Assembly: GCF_002006995.1 (NCBI RefSeq)
Contig: NZ_MRUL01000010.1
Span: 1-64,000, forward strand
Reading direction: 5' to 3'
Origin: Izhakiella australiensis
GTDB lineage: Bacteria; Pseudomonadota; Gammaproteobacteria; Enterobacterales; Enterobacteriaceae
Length of the DNA stretch: 64,000 nucleotides
The notes below the pieces were generated by a model. The model worked only from the letters and a program-made list of their open reading frames with translations, was not told where the DNA came from and ran no database searches. The stretch's first letter is position 1. Each line of letters starts with the position of its first letter. This document shows, in pieces, positions 46,426 through 55,943 of this stretch. The position numbers and the translations under genes were made by a program.

Positions 46426-48564
46426 ATGGCGACGGTAGTGATCAAGCGGGATGGGTGCAGGGTGGCATTCGATGCTACGCGTATTGAACAGGCTATTCGC
46501 CGTGCGGCAGAAGCAGCCGGCGTCGCTGACAGCGAGTTGAGCCGGACCATTACGGCCAGCGTCAGCGATAGTCTACAGGCGCAGCACGAGGTCGATATCA
46601 GTGACGTTCAGCGCGCGGTAGAAGACGCGCTGATGACCAGCTCCTGGCCGGAAGTGGCGCGCTGCTGGATTGAATACCGTCACGATCGCGATCTGGCGCG
46701 CGAGCAGCGCGGCCGCCTTAACGCCGCGATACGCGGTCTGATTGAACAAAGCGATGCGGCGCTGCTAACCGAGAACGCCAATAAAGACGGCAAGGTTATT
46801 CCGACCCAGCGCGATCTGCTGGCGGGCATCGTGGCCAAACACTATGCCACCCGTTATCTGCTGCCGCGCGACGTTGTCCAGGGGCATGAACGCGGCGAAA
46901 TTCATTATCATGACCTGGATTACGCGCCCTTTTTCCCCATGTTTAACTGCATGCTTATCGATTTGAAAGGCATGCTGACTCATGGTTTTAAAATGGGTAA
47001 TGCGGAGATTGAACCGCCGAAATCGATCGCCACCGCCACCGCCGTTACTGCGCAAATTATCGCCCAGGTTGCCAGCCATATATACGGCGGTACCACCATT
47101 AATCGCATTGATGAAGTGCTGGCCCCCTACGTGTACGCCAGCCGCGAGAAGCATCAGGCTATTGCCCGTCAGTGGCAAATTGCGGATATCGATGGCTATG
47201 CCAACGAACGCACAGAGAAAGAGTGCTATGACGCCTTCCAGTCGCTGGAATATGAGGTTAATACCCTGCATACTGCCAATGGTCAGACGCCTTTCGTCAC
47301 CTTTGGCTTTGGCCTGGGCAGCGATTGGGCTGCGCGCCTGATTCAACAGGCTATTTTGAAAAATCGCCTTGCCGGTCTTGGTAAAAATCGCAAAACCGCC
47401 GTGTTCCCCAAGCTGGTATTCGCGCTGCGCGATGGCGTTAATTTGCGCCCGCAGGATGCCAACTACGATATTAAACAGCTTGCGCTCCGCTGTGCCAGCC
47501 AGAGGATGTATCCCGATATTCTTAACTATGAACAAGTGGTTAAGGTCACCGGGTCGTTTAAAACCCCGATGGGCTGCCGAAGCTTTCTTGGGTTGTACGA
47601 AGAAAACGGCGAAGCGGTTCATGAAGGCCGCAATAATCTTGGCGTCATCAGCCTCAACCTGCCGCGTATCGCACTGGAGGCGGCCGGTGACGAGCAGCGC
47701 TTCTGGTCGCTGCTGGAGGAGCGGCTGACGCTGGCAAGAAGCGCGCTAATGACGCGCGTGGCGCGTCTGGAAGGCGTAAAGGCCCGCGTAGCGCCCATTC
47801 TCTATATAGAAGGCGCCTGCGGCGTGCGTTTACAGCCCGATGATGACGTCGCCGCGCTGTTTCGCAACGGCAGGGCGACCCTTTCGCTGGGATATATCGG
47901 CCTGCATGAAACGATTAATGCACTGTACGGCACCGACTGCCACCTGTTTGACTCGCCGCAGCGCCGTGAGAAGGCACTGGCGATTGTGCAGCGCCTGCAC
48001 GAGGCGACAGCACAATGGAAAGCGGAGACCGGCTATGGATTCAGCCTGTACAGCACGCCAAGCGAAAACCTGTGCGATCGCTTCTGCCGCCTTGATGCCG
48101 CCCAATTTGGTATCGTCGAGGGCGTAACCGATAAAGGTTATTACACCAATAGCTTCCACCTTGACGTCGAAAAAAACGTCAATCCTTACGACAAGATCGA
48201 CTTCGAAGCACCCTATCCGCCGATCGCCAGCGGCGGCTTCATCTGCTACGGCGAATACCCCAACTTACAGCACAACCTGAAAGCGCTGGAAGACGTCTGG
48301 GATTACAGCTACAGCCGGGTACCCTATTACGGCACCAATACGCCGATCGATGAATGCTACGAATGCGGTTATACCGGCGAATTTAATTGCACCAGCAAAG
48401 GCTTTGTCTGCCCACGCTGCGGTAACCACGATCCCGCCAGCGTTTCTGTAACCCGCCGGGTTTGCGGCTATCTTGGCAGCCCCGACGCGCGTCCGTTTAA
48501 CGCCGGGAAACAGGAGGAGGTTAAACGGCGCGTGAAACATTTATCGCCGGGAGGGCTGGGATGA
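46426..48564 (+). CDS. nrdD: Anaerobic ribonucleoside-triphosphate reductase
   Basis: 712 residues, the E. coli length. An N-terminal ATP-cone (VIKRDGCRVAFDATRIEQAI) senses dATP/ATP. The catalytic barrel has NCMLIDL and CGVRL-type Cys. A C-terminal zinc site has CYECGYTGEF and CPRCG, and the glycyl-radical loop is RVCGYLGSPDARP. It reduces NTPs to dNTPs without oxygen, using formate. Overlaps nrdG by four bases (ATGA). Confidence 0.98.
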   Translation: MATVVIKRDGCRVAFDATRIEQAIRRAAEAAGVADSELSRTITASVSDSLQAQHEVDISDVQRAVEDALMTSSWPEVARCWIEYRHDRDLAREQRGRLNAAIRGLIEQSDAALLTENANKDGKVIPTQRDLLAGIVAKHYATRYLLPRDVVQGHERGEIHYHDLDYAPFFPMFNCMLIDLKGMLTHGFKMGNAEIEPPKSIATATAVTAQIIAQVASHIYGGTTINRIDEVLAPYVYASREKHQAIARQWQIADIDGYANERTEKECYDAFQSLEYEVNTLHTANGQTPFVTFGFGLGSDWAARLIQQAILKNRLAGLGKNRKTAVFPKLVFALRDGVNLRPQDANYDIKQLALRCASQRMYPDILNYEQVVKVTGSFKTPMGCRSFLGLYEENGEAVHEGRNNLGVISLNLPRIALEAAGDEQRFWSLLEERLTLARSALMTRVARLEGVKARVAPILYIEGACGVRLQPDDDVAALFRNGRATLSLGYIGLHETINALYGTDCHLFDSPQRREKALAIVQRLHEATAQWKAETGYGFSLYSTPSENLCDRFCRLDAAQFGIVEGVTDKGYYTNSFHLDVEKNVNPYDKIDFEAPYPPIASGGFICYGEYPNLQHNLKALEDVWDYSYSRVPYYGTNTPIDECYECGYTGEFNCTSKGFVCPRCGNHDPASVSVTRRVCGYLGSPDARPFNAGKQEEVKRRVKHLSPGGLG

Positions 48565-49025
48565 ACATCCAGCAATACTATCCGATCGACGTGGTCAACG
48601 GACCCGGCACCCGTTGTACGCTATTTGTTTCCGGCTGTGAGCATCAGTGCCCGGGTTGCTATAACCAGGGGACCTGGCGGCCCGATGGCGGCGTGCCTTT
48701 TACCATAGAGAGAGAGGAACAGTTGATTGCCGATCTCAAAGATAGCCGTATCCCCCGCCAGGGCCTGTCGTTATCCGGCGGCGATCCGCTGCATCCGCGC
48801 AACGTCGCCGATGTCCTGCGGCTGGTTAAACGCGTGCGACGCGAATGTGCCGGAAAAGATATCTGGCTGTGGACCGGCTATCGGCTGGAAGAGCTGACCG
48901 AAGCGCAGCAGGCCGTTGTCGCGCAGTTGGACGTGCTGGTGGATGGGCGTTTTGAGCAGGCGCTAAAAGATCCGGGTCTGGTGTGGCGCGGCAGCAGCAA
49001 CCAGATTATTCACCGACTGCGTTGA
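48561..49025 (+). CDS. nrdG: Anaerobic ribonucleotide reductase activating enzyme
   Basis: 154 residues. Radical SAM cluster motif C-x3-C-x2-C in GCEHQCPGCYN, with SLSGGDPLHPRN for SAM binding. It makes the glycyl radical on NrdD. Confidence 0.97.
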   Translation: MNIQQYYPIDVVNGPGTRCTLFVSGCEHQCPGCYNQGTWRPDGGVPFTIEREEQLIADLKDSRIPRQGLSLSGGDPLHPRNVADVLRLVKRVRRECAGKDIWLWTGYRLEELTEAQQAVVAQLDVLVDGRFEQALKDPGLVWRGSSNQIIHRLR

Positions 49026-49184
49026 GATAAATTGCGGACTTGCTGCCGCTGCGGTGTGATGTGGTGCGGTGAATTATTTCCCCCTTAAAAACAGCCGATC
49101 TGCAAATTACCGAATAATCCTGGTTGCATAACGCTCAGCGCCAACCAGGCTTAAAGGGTATCGGCAATAATTAAAGGAGGAGAT

Positions 49185-49709
49185 ATGAGCAAGACGATTG
49201 CGGTACTGATTACCGACGAGTTTGAAGACTCCGAATTTACTTCACCGGCCGAAGCATACCGCGATGCGGGTTACAAGGTGGTAACCATTGAGAAGCAGGC
49301 GGGTAAAACCGTAAAAGGTAAAAAAGGTCAGGCGAAAGTGGTTATCGATAAGGCGATTGACGGCGTTAGCCCGGCTGAGTTTGACGCGCTGCTACTGCCC
49401 GGCGGACATTCGCCGGACAGCCTGCGCGGCGATGACCGCTTTGTGAAGTTCACCCATGATTTTGTCGCCAGCGGCAAGCCTGTGTTCGCTATCTGTCATG
49501 GCCCGCAGCTGCTTATCAGCGCCAACGCGGTGCGCGGCAGGAAAATGACCGCCGTTAAACCGATTGTTATCGATCTGAAAAACGCCGGAGCCGACTTTTA
49601 CGATAAAGAAGTGGTGGTTGATAAGGATAATCTGGTGACCAGCAGGACACCGGACGACCTGCCCGCGTTTAATCGCGAATCGCTGCGCATTCTTAAACTG
49701 GCGTCCTGA
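49185..49709 (+). CDS. yhbO: DJ-1/PfpI family protein YhbO
   Basis: 174 residues. The nucleophile Cys is in AICHGPQLL (about residue 105), with the acid Glu in the EDSEFT region. Reported for the family: repair or removal of glycated adducts and general stress protection. GGAGG lies six bases before the ATG. It opens a block that follows the E. coli yhbO-yhbW order. Confidence 0.93.
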   Translation: MSKTIAVLITDEFEDSEFTSPAEAYRDAGYKVVTIEKQAGKTVKGKKGQAKVVIDKAIDGVSPAEFDALLLPGGHSPDSLRGDDRFVKFTHDFVASGKPVFAICHGPQLLISANAVRGRKMTAVKPIVIDLKNAGADFYDKEVVVDKDNLVTSRTPDDLPAFNRESLRILKLAS

Positions 49710-49731
49710 AATCCGGGCGGGTAACGCCGCC

Positions 49732-50163
49732 CTACTCACTTTCCCGCAGCCAGTGTAGCTTACTGCCAAACCCCAGCGTGTTGTCCGTCATTTTCAGTTC
49801 GTTCACCACAATCTCCCATAGCGGTGCTTTTGCTTTGACGGCGACGGGAAAGCGGCGGACATAGGCGCTACGCGCATGGGCTTCCCGTTCGCCGCTAAGC
49901 TGATGAATCACGCCCTGATACTGCACGCCTTTAATCAACATTACGCTACGCGTCTGGGCGCTGATGGTGCCCGCGATCTGCGGCTGCGCCAGCATCAGTA
50001 TGCCGTGACGCGTTTCGGCTTCGCTCATCAGCCAGAAAGCCTGACGCGCTTCATTAAACAGGTAAAAGCAGCTAGCGCACCACGGCGGCGAGCCTGCGCA
50101 CAGGGTTAATACATGCTGTTTTTTCAGATAACGGCAGATGGCTGCCGGGATGCTATTATCCAT
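49732..50163 (-). CDS. yhbP: YhbP, UPF0306 family
   Basis: 143 residues with the pattern of small flavin-reductase-like barrels (LCAGSPPWCASCFYLFNEARQAFWLMSEAETRHGILM, VQYQGVIHQL). Function not established. Convergent with yhbO, 22 bases apart. Confidence 0.88.
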   Translation of the reverse strand: MDNSIPAAICRYLKKQHVLTLCAGSPPWCASCFYLFNEARQAFWLMSEAETRHGILMLAQPQIAGTISAQTRSVMLIKGVQYQGVIHQLSGEREAHARSAYVRRFPVAVKAKAPLWEIVVNELKMTDNTLGFGSKLHWLRESE

Positions 50164-50218
50164 GCTGAATCATTCCTGAACAAAAAGGCGCGTTGCCGCA
50201 CAGGCATCCGAATGAGCC

Positions 50219-50578
50219 ATGACATTAGTAGCGTTAGCACAGCAGCAGCCCGCGCAGGAACCCTCTGAGACTCAGGCCTCGCTGACGGAGACCGCGTGGC
50301 GGCTTTATATTTTACGCACCGCGCGCGGCGTTCTTTATACCGGCATTACCACCGACGTAACCCGCCGCTTTGCGCTGCATCAGAACGGCAAAGGCGCGAA
50401 ATCACTGCGGGGCAAAGGACCGCTGGAAATGCTTTTTCATACCGCCGCAGGCGATCGCGCCAGCGCATCCCGCCTTGAGTATCGCGTTAAGCAGCTGACG
50501 CGCCAGCAAAAGCTGCGTCTGGTTGCCGAGCAGCCGCCCTGCCTTAGCGACTGGCTGCGTCTGGTTAAAGGCGATTAA
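50219..50578 (+). CDS. yhbQ: GIY-YIG nuclease-fold protein YhbQ
   Basis: 119 residues. GIY-YIG domain: [29 protein letters not shown], with catalytic-position Arg and the later Glu in [14 protein letters not shown]. The first ~23 residues are extra compared with the E. coli protein. Ends overlap yhbS by 14 bases in convergent fashion. Confidence 0.9.
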   Translation: MTLVALAQQQPAQEPSETQASLTETAWRLYILRTARGVLYTGITTDVTRRFALHQNGKGAKSLRGKGPLEMLFHTAAGDRASASRLEYRVKQLTRQQKLRLVAEQPPCLSDWLRLVKGD

Positions 50579-51068
50579 AGGGCGCAGAGAAGTCAATCTG
50601 CCCCTGCACGCCGTCAAAGGCCAGCTCGGCCAGCGGATAAACCTGGAATGCGGCTTCGCTTCCCGGCCAGCGACAGCGCAGCTGATGGCGTGCCGCCGGG
50701 GCAAAACCATAGCGGCCGTAGTACATCGGATCGCCCAGCACAAAAATAGCGCTGTAACCAAACTCGTTGAGCGCATCCATACCTTCATAAATCAACTTTT
50801 TGCCCAGGCCATCACCGCGCATTCGCTCATCGACAGCCAGAGGCGCCAGAACCACCCAGCCTTTATCTTCATCATTCAGCGTTACCGGACTGAAGGCGGC
50901 ATAGCCTAACACCTGACCTTCGTCATCCGTCGCCACCATCCCCAGGGTTAACAGGCCATCTTCACGCAGCTGCTGTACCAGCTCCGCCTCTGCGGAGTCG
51001 TCAAAACAGCGGCGTAACAGGCTGTCGATGCTGGCCGCATCTACCCCAATTTCCGTTCGAATCAACAT
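50565..51068 (-). CDS. yhbS: GNAT-family acetyltransferase YhbS
   Basis: 167 residues. Acetyl-CoA loop [14 protein letters not shown], preceded by WVVLAPLAV, and a late strand [19 protein letters not shown]. Overlaps the end of yhbT by seven bases; translationally coupled to it. Substrate unknown. Confidence 0.92.
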   Translation of the reverse strand: MLIRTEIGVDAASIDSLLRRCFDDSAEAELVQQLREDGLLTLGMVATDDEGQVLGYAAFSPVTLNDEDKGWVVLAPLAVDERMRGDGLGKKLIYEGMDALNEFGYSAIFVLGDPMYYGRYGFAPAARHQLRCRWPGSEAAFQVYPLAELAFDGVQGQIDFSAPFNRL

Positions 51069-51592
51069 AGCTTACCCGCGCGATTCGGCGACGAATTCGC
51101 GTCCTCGTTAAGTCCGGCTTCGACAAATGACGCCAGCTTTAACAGCCCCATACGCAGCGGTGCTGGCAGCGTTTCAAGCTCGATTGCATCCATCAGGTTT
51201 TTTACCTCCAGCCCGAGTTCGGTGTCACCTTCAATGATAAGCCTGCGCTGGAAAAATAGCGTGTCGGGATCCTGTTTGCGTGCGGCGATTAACAGTAAAT
51301 CGTTCGCCTGACCGCGGAACCAGGCATCGGCATGGGTTCCGTCAGCCAGCTGGATCCGGCCATCGCTGACCGTCATTCTCCAGCATAATGCCAGGTCAGT
51401 GATATCAATACCTAACCAGCGCCCTTCCAGGAAGTCTAACTCACCTTCAGCCAACGCATGGCTGAACTGCCAGCATAGCACTTGTTGCAGTAAATGTTTT
51501 TTTACGGCGAAAGGCGTAAAGCTCAGCGGATAGCGCATAAAGCCCGGCCCTTTGCGAACGCATTCAGCGCGTAGGCGGTTTAACACACTCAA
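51062..51592 (-). CDS. ubiT: UbiT (YhbT), SCP2-domain ubiquinone synthesis factor
   Basis: 176 residues with an SCP2-type lipid-binding domain (LDFLEGRWLGIDITDLALCWRMTVSDGRIQLA ... FFQRRLIIEGDTELGLEVKNLMD). Needed with UbiU and UbiV for oxygen-independent ubiquinone synthesis; proposed to carry the hydrophobic intermediate. Divergent from ubiU across a 196-bp region. Confidence 0.92.
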   Translation of the reverse strand: MSVLNRLRAECVRKGPGFMRYPLSFTPFAVKKHLLQQVLCWQFSHALAEGELDFLEGRWLGIDITDLALCWRMTVSDGRIQLADGTHADAWFRGQANDLLLIAARKQDPDTLFFQRRLIIEGDTELGLEVKNLMDAIELETLPAPLRMGLLKLASFVEAGLNEDANSSPNRAGKLC

Positions 51593-51713
51593 TACTCCTG
51601 TTTAGCGAATTTTGCTTTATTTTGCCACAGCACCGCGGCAGGTCGGCTGACTGGATCAACAAAGGGGTCGATTGGCTGTTTTTTTCTTAAGCTCCGGCAA
51701 TCCATACATTTCA

Positions 51714-51727
51714 CTGCCTTAAATCAA
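51714..51727. promoter_or_regulatory. Possible FNR half-site upstream of ubiU
   Basis: CTGCC-TTAA-ATCAA: one good FNR half (ATCAA) with a poor partner, 62 bases before the ubiU ATG. Anaerobic control of ubiUV is known in E. coli, which makes it plausible but not shown here. Confidence 0.3.
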
Positions 51728-51788
51728 AACCCTGAGGCAAAGGGATATTTAAACTTCTGCCATCGTCAAAACACCAAGGACACCGAGA

Positions 51789-52784
51789 ATGGAACTGCTT
51801 TGCCCGGCCGGGAACCTGCCTGCACTGAAAGCGGCCATCGATAATGGCGCGGATGCGGTTTATATCGGCCTGAAAGATGATACCAACGCCCGCCATTTTG
51901 CCGGTCTGAACTTTACTGAAAAGCGGCTGTGTGAAGCGGCCAACTATACGCACCAGCGCCGACGCAAACTGCATGTGGCAATCAATACTTTCGCGCATCC
52001 GGATAACTTTCTCCGCTGGCAGCAGGCGGTTGACGTGGCGGTAAATAGCGGTGCCGATGCACTGATCCTCGCGGATATCGCTACCCTGGAATATGCCTCG
52101 ACGCGCTATCCGGAGATGGAGCTGCACCTCTCCGTTCAGGCATCGGCAACCAACAGTGAAGCTATTGCCTTCTATCAGCGTAATTTTGCCATCGATCGCG
52201 TCGTGCTGCCGAGGGTACTTTCCATGCATCAGGTTCGCCAGCTGGCGCGCAGTTCGTCGGTTCCCCTGGAAGTTTTCGCCTTTGGCAGCCTGTGCATTAT
52301 GGCCGAGGGACGCTGCTACCTCTCATCATGGCTTACCGGCGAGTCGCCTAATACCGCCGGCGCCTGCTCGCCAGCGCGTTATGTCCGCTGGCAACAAACG
52401 CCTGACGGCTTAGAGTCACGGCTGAATGAAGTGCTGGTTGATCGCTACGGCCCCAAAGAAAATGCAGGCTACCCTACCCTGTGCAAAGGCCGTTACCGCG
52501 TTGGCGAAAGCTGTTACCACACCCTGGAAGAACCCACCAGCCTCAACACCCTGGAACTGCTGCCCGAACTGCTGGCGGCTGGCGTCGTCTCGGTAAAAAT
52601 TGAAGGTCGCCAGCGCAGCCCCGCTTACGTTGCGCAGGTCGCGCGCATCTGGCGCCAGGCTATCGATAGCTGCAAAGCCAATCCCGCCGCCTTCCACATT
52701 AATCCGGCATGGATGAAAGGGCTGGGTGAAATGGCGGAAGGCACGCAAACAACGCTGGGCGCCTATCACCGCCAGTGGCAGTAG
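51789..52784 (+). CDS. ubiU: UbiU (YhbU), oxygen-independent ubiquinone hydroxylation
   Basis: 331 residues of the U32 peptidase-like family. It opens MELLCPAGNLPALKAAIDNGADAVYIGL. The cluster-binding Cys are in GACSPARY, LCKGRY and GESCYH, expected to hold a 4Fe-4S centre. With UbiV it carries out hydroxylations of ubiquinone synthesis without O2, using prephenate. Eight bases before ubiV. Confidence 0.95.
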   Translation: MELLCPAGNLPALKAAIDNGADAVYIGLKDDTNARHFAGLNFTEKRLCEAANYTHQRRRKLHVAINTFAHPDNFLRWQQAVDVAVNSGADALILADIATLEYASTRYPEMELHLSVQASATNSEAIAFYQRNFAIDRVVLPRVLSMHQVRQLARSSSVPLEVFAFGSLCIMAEGRCYLSSWLTGESPNTAGACSPARYVRWQQTPDGLESRLNEVLVDRYGPKENAGYPTLCKGRYRVGESCYHTLEEPTSLNTLELLPELLAAGVVSVKIEGRQRSPAYVAQVARIWRQAIDSCKANPAAFHINPAWMKGLGEMAEGTQTTLGAYHRQWQ

Positions 52785-52792
52785 GAGAAAAG

Positions 52793-53674
52793 ATGAAATA
52801 TTCCCTCGGTCCGGTACTCTGGTACTGGCCTAACAATACCCTGAAAGCATTTTGCGAAGCCGCCAGCCAGAGCGAAGCCGACATTATTTACCTTGGCGAG
52901 GCCGTTTGCAGTAAACGCCGTGAAACCAAATTTGCCGACTGGATGGCGCTGGCGCGCGACATCAGCGCCAGGGGTAAGCAGGTAGTGCTCAGCAGCCTGG
53001 CGCTGTTGCAATCACCGTCTGAACTCGTCGAACTGAAACGCTTTGTCGAAAACGGCGATTTTATTATCGAAGCCAACGATTTCGGCACGGTAAATATGGC
53101 TGCCGAGCGAAACCTGCCTTTTGTCGCCGGCCACGCGCTTAACGTCTATAACGCACAGGCGCTGCATCTTCTACAGCGCCAGGGAATGATCCGCTGGTGC
53201 ATGCCGGTAGAACTTTCCCGCGACTGGCTGATCAGGCTGCTCGAACAGTTTGATAACCTCAAACTCAATAAGCAGTTTGAGGTGGAGGTGTTTGGCTACG
53301 GCCATCTGCCGCTGGCGCTGTCAGCGCGCTGCTTTACCGCCCGCTCGGAAAACCGCAGCAAGGATGAATGCGAGACCTGCTGCATTAATTATCCTCGCGG
53401 CCGTCAGGTTTACAGCCAGGAAGAGCAGCAGGTTTTCGTGCTGAACGGCATTCAAACCATGAGCGGCTATTGCTACCACCTCGGCAATCATCTGCGCGGA
53501 ATGCAGGGGCTGGTGGATATCGTACGTATCTCCCCGGAAGATGCCGAAACGCCGGCGCTGATTACGCAGTTTCGTGCTAACGAGCAGGGAACGCAGCCCT
53601 TCGCCTTCACCGGTGAGCCGTGCTGCGATGGCTACTGGCGCCAGCTGGCGGGGCTGACCCTGGTCACCGCTTAG
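52793..53674 (+). CDS. ubiV: UbiV (YhbV), oxygen-independent ubiquinone hydroxylation
   Basis: 294 residues from ATG 52793, with AGGAG upstream. U32-like barrel with Cys in SARCFTARS, CETCCIN and GYCYHLG for a 4Fe-4S cluster. Partner of UbiU. Its stop overlaps by four bases the end of the convergent exporter operon. Confidence 0.95.
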   Translation: MKYSLGPVLWYWPNNTLKAFCEAASQSEADIIYLGEAVCSKRRETKFADWMALARDISARGKQVVLSSLALLQSPSELVELKRFVENGDFIIEANDFGTVNMAAERNLPFVAGHALNVYNAQALHLLQRQGMIRWCMPVELSRDWLIRLLEQFDNLKLNKQFEVEVFGYGHLPLALSARCFTARSENRSKDECETCCINYPRGRQVYSQEEQQVFVLNGIQTMSGYCYHLGNHLRGMQGLVDIVRISPEDAETPALITQFRANEQGTQPFAFTGEPCCDGYWRQLAGLTLVTA

Positions 53675-54792
53675 CCCGGCAGCTGCCTGCGTTGGCGATG
53701 TAGCCGCAGCCAGCGCAGTGCCAGACCGCATAATGTCCAGCCGGCGCCCAGCAGCAGCAGCATCCCGACGTCCGGCAGCGTCTGCTGCCAGGGCCGCCCC
53801 ATCTGATTAACGCTGGCGAGAATATTCACCTGCCAGGTCGAAGGAAAAAGATGGGTAAACAAATCAACCCAGGATGGCATCGATTGCAGCGGCCAGAGCA
53901 TGCCGGATAAATAGTAAACCGGCGTAGTAATAAACGTGAGCGTCAGGTAGATATGCTCAATCCGCCCCAGGCACTCGGTTATGAATTTACCGAAACCCAA
54001 TACCGCCAGCAAAAACGGGAAGGTCAGCAGCAGAACCTCCGCCACGCTGCCGGTCTGGCGATAGCCGAGCACCCACGGCCAGAGGATGTAAAGCAGGATC
54101 GACAGAAACAGCCATGGCGGGATCAGCGCGCTCAGGGTGCCAAGGGTTTGCGCCACCGGCACGTTGCCTTTCGCGCGCAGCATGATATTAACCCGAATGC
54201 TGGCGATCAGCAGCGTCTGCTGCAAAAGCATCACCAGCAGCCCGGGGAAAATTATCGCCGCAAAGCCGATACCAGGATTAAATACGGCTTCGGTCTGGCC
54301 GATAAACGGGGTGATAAGCACCTGCGCCTCGCGCGGGGAAAAACCCTGCTCTTGCGCCAGCGTCTGCTGATACTTAGTCAGTATCGACTGATAAGCGGCT
54401 GAGACGTCCATTTGGATCTGACCGCCCGCCAGGCGGTTAGTGGCATCGCCATAGACCGGGATAGTCACCGGAATGCCCACCAGCATTTTTTGCTCTAAAT
54501 CCTGCGGCATGATGATTACCGCAAACAGTTTGCGACGCCCTAAGTCATGCAGCGCCTCATGCAGGTTGCTGTAGCTGACCGTTTTCATTTTCGAGGTCGC
54601 GTTCAGATCGCGAATAATGCGGTAGCTGACGGTTGAATGGTCCTGATCGATGACGCCTACCGGCAAATCCCAGACGCTGCCTTTCGCGTATATCAGGCTC
54701 ATCAGGCACAGAGAAACCAGCAGCATTAGCCACATCGGACGCTCCAGTAATCCTTTTAACGTCGTGCTGAATGCCTGCCACCACTGTTTCAT
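53671..54792 (-). CDS. ABC-2 type exporter permease (YhhJ-like), second
   Basis: 373 residues from ATG 54792. An N-terminal membrane helix is followed by a large extracytoplasmic domain (GVIDQDHSTVSYRIIRDLNATS...), then five membrane helices ending LRLHRQRRQL. The start overlaps the stop of the preceding permease by four bases (ATGA). Third gene of an HlyD-permease-permease operon. No ATPase gene lies nearby. Confidence 0.88.
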   Translation of the reverse strand: MKQWWQAFSTTLKGLLERPMWLMLLVSLCLMSLIYAKGSVWDLPVGVIDQDHSTVSYRIIRDLNATSKMKTVSYSNLHEALHDLGRRKLFAVIIMPQDLEQKMLVGIPVTIPVYGDATNRLAGGQIQMDVSAAYQSILTKYQQTLAQEQGFSPREAQVLITPFIGQTEAVFNPGIGFAAIIFPGLLVMLLQQTLLIASIRVNIMLRAKGNVPVAQTLGTLSALIPPWLFLSILLYILWPWVLGYRQTGSVAEVLLLTFPFLLAVLGFGKFITECLGRIEHIYLTLTFITTPVYYLSGMLWPLQSMPSWVDLFTHLFPSTWQVNILASVNQMGRPWQQTLPDVGMLLLLGAGWTLCGLALRWLRLHRQRRQLPG

Positions 54793-55943
54793 GACAATAC
54801 CTCCTTTTGCGCCAGCCGCCACTTAAGGCGCCTGCGCAGTAATAAGGCGGCAAGCAGCGGATACACCAGCAGCAGCAGGCAGGTATTGATTACCGGGGCG
54901 ACGGGGATATCGCGCAGAAAAAGATCGAACATCGCCGCCAGAGCGTGGGTTAACGGCTCCAGATCGGCAATAAAACGTGCCGGCATCGGCATGGAAAGCT
55001 GCGGCATGGCGGTTCCGGAAAAAGACATCGCTACGCCGACCAGTATGCTGGTAAACATATAGGCAAAAATAATGCTTGAGGTAAACGCATACAGCAGCAG
55101 ACCGATACTCTGAGCGGCAATAACGTAGAAAAACGCCACGGTCAGCATGTAAAACGGATCGCCGACCACCCTGGCATCAAAAATGCCGACCAGCAGCGCC
55201 AGCTGTACCATCAGAAGCGTAGTAAAACACAAAGTATAAGGCAGCAACTTGCCAATCAGCGATGCGAAAAAATAGCGTTGCTTTACCAGTGGCCGACTGC
55301 GAGCCAGCACGTAGATCATGCACACCACCGCAAATAGCTGAGTGAGATGAATCGTTGCTGAAAACTGCTGATAATAGATATAGCTGCCGCTGGCATTAAA
55401 CAGGCTGTCATACATTAACGCCACCGTCGGCATCGCCGGCAGCGTCTTGCCGGAAGCGCTGGCCAGTAAAGCGCTGTAATGGCTGTTAAGCGAGCTCACC
55501 AGGCCGGCAAAGTCCTGAGTGGAGTAAAAGCCCGGACCAAACATCAGGGCGTTGTAATACAGCGTCACGCGCGGTTGGCGCCCCGCCAGCGTGTCGGCCT
55601 CAAAGTTACGTGGGATCCACAGCAGGGCATACACGCCGGCGCTTTCCAGCTGCGCACGCGCGCCGGGTAAGTCACCATCAAAACGAATGATGCGGGCGTG
55701 CGAGCCGGCGTTAAGATCGCGGATTAGCGTACGCGACAGGTTGCTGTGATCGTTATCAACCGCCGCCACCGGCAGGTGCAGCAAGGTGCCTTCTGAAAAA
55801 GCGCTGCCAATCAGCGCAAACAGCAGCAGAGGAAAGCACCAGCACAGCCAGTGAATGGCAGGCTTACGCCATGCGGTGCGTATCTCATGCCCGAAAGCGC
55901 GGCTGAAACCGTGCCAGTGGGCCTTCAGGACTTCCATGACCAT
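54789..55943 (-). CDS. ABC-2 type exporter permease, first
   Basis: 384 residues (or 382 from ATG 55937). Same architecture as the next permease: helix 1, an outer domain beginning HLPVAAVDNDHSNLSRTLIRDLNA, then a five-helix bundle. The shared DxDHS...RxLNA words show the two are paralogues. Overlaps the HlyD gene by 19 bases. Confidence 0.88.
   Translation of the reverse strand: MVMEVLKAHWHGFSRAFGHEIRTAWRKPAIHWLCWCFPLLLFALIGSAFSEGTLLHLPVAAVDNDHSNLSRTLIRDLNAGSHARIIRFDGDLPGARAQLESAGVYALLWIPRNFEADTLAGRQPRVTLYYNALMFGPGFYSTQDFAGLVSSLNSHYSALLASASGKTLPAMPTVALMYDSLFNASGSYIYYQQFSATIHLTQLFAVVCMIYVLARSRPLVKQRYFFASLIGKLLPYTLCFTTLLMVQLALLVGIFDARVVGDPFYMLTVAFFYVIAAQSIGLLLYAFTSSIIFAYMFTSILVGVAMSFSGTAMPQLSMPMPARFIADLEPLTHALAAMFDLFLRDIPVAPVINTCLLLLVYPLLAALLLRRRLKWRLAQKEVLS

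Noticed and set aside
46765-47622. 285-codon minus-strand frame inside nrdD
   Set aside because: Shadow of nrdD; no ribosome site and no recognisable domain.
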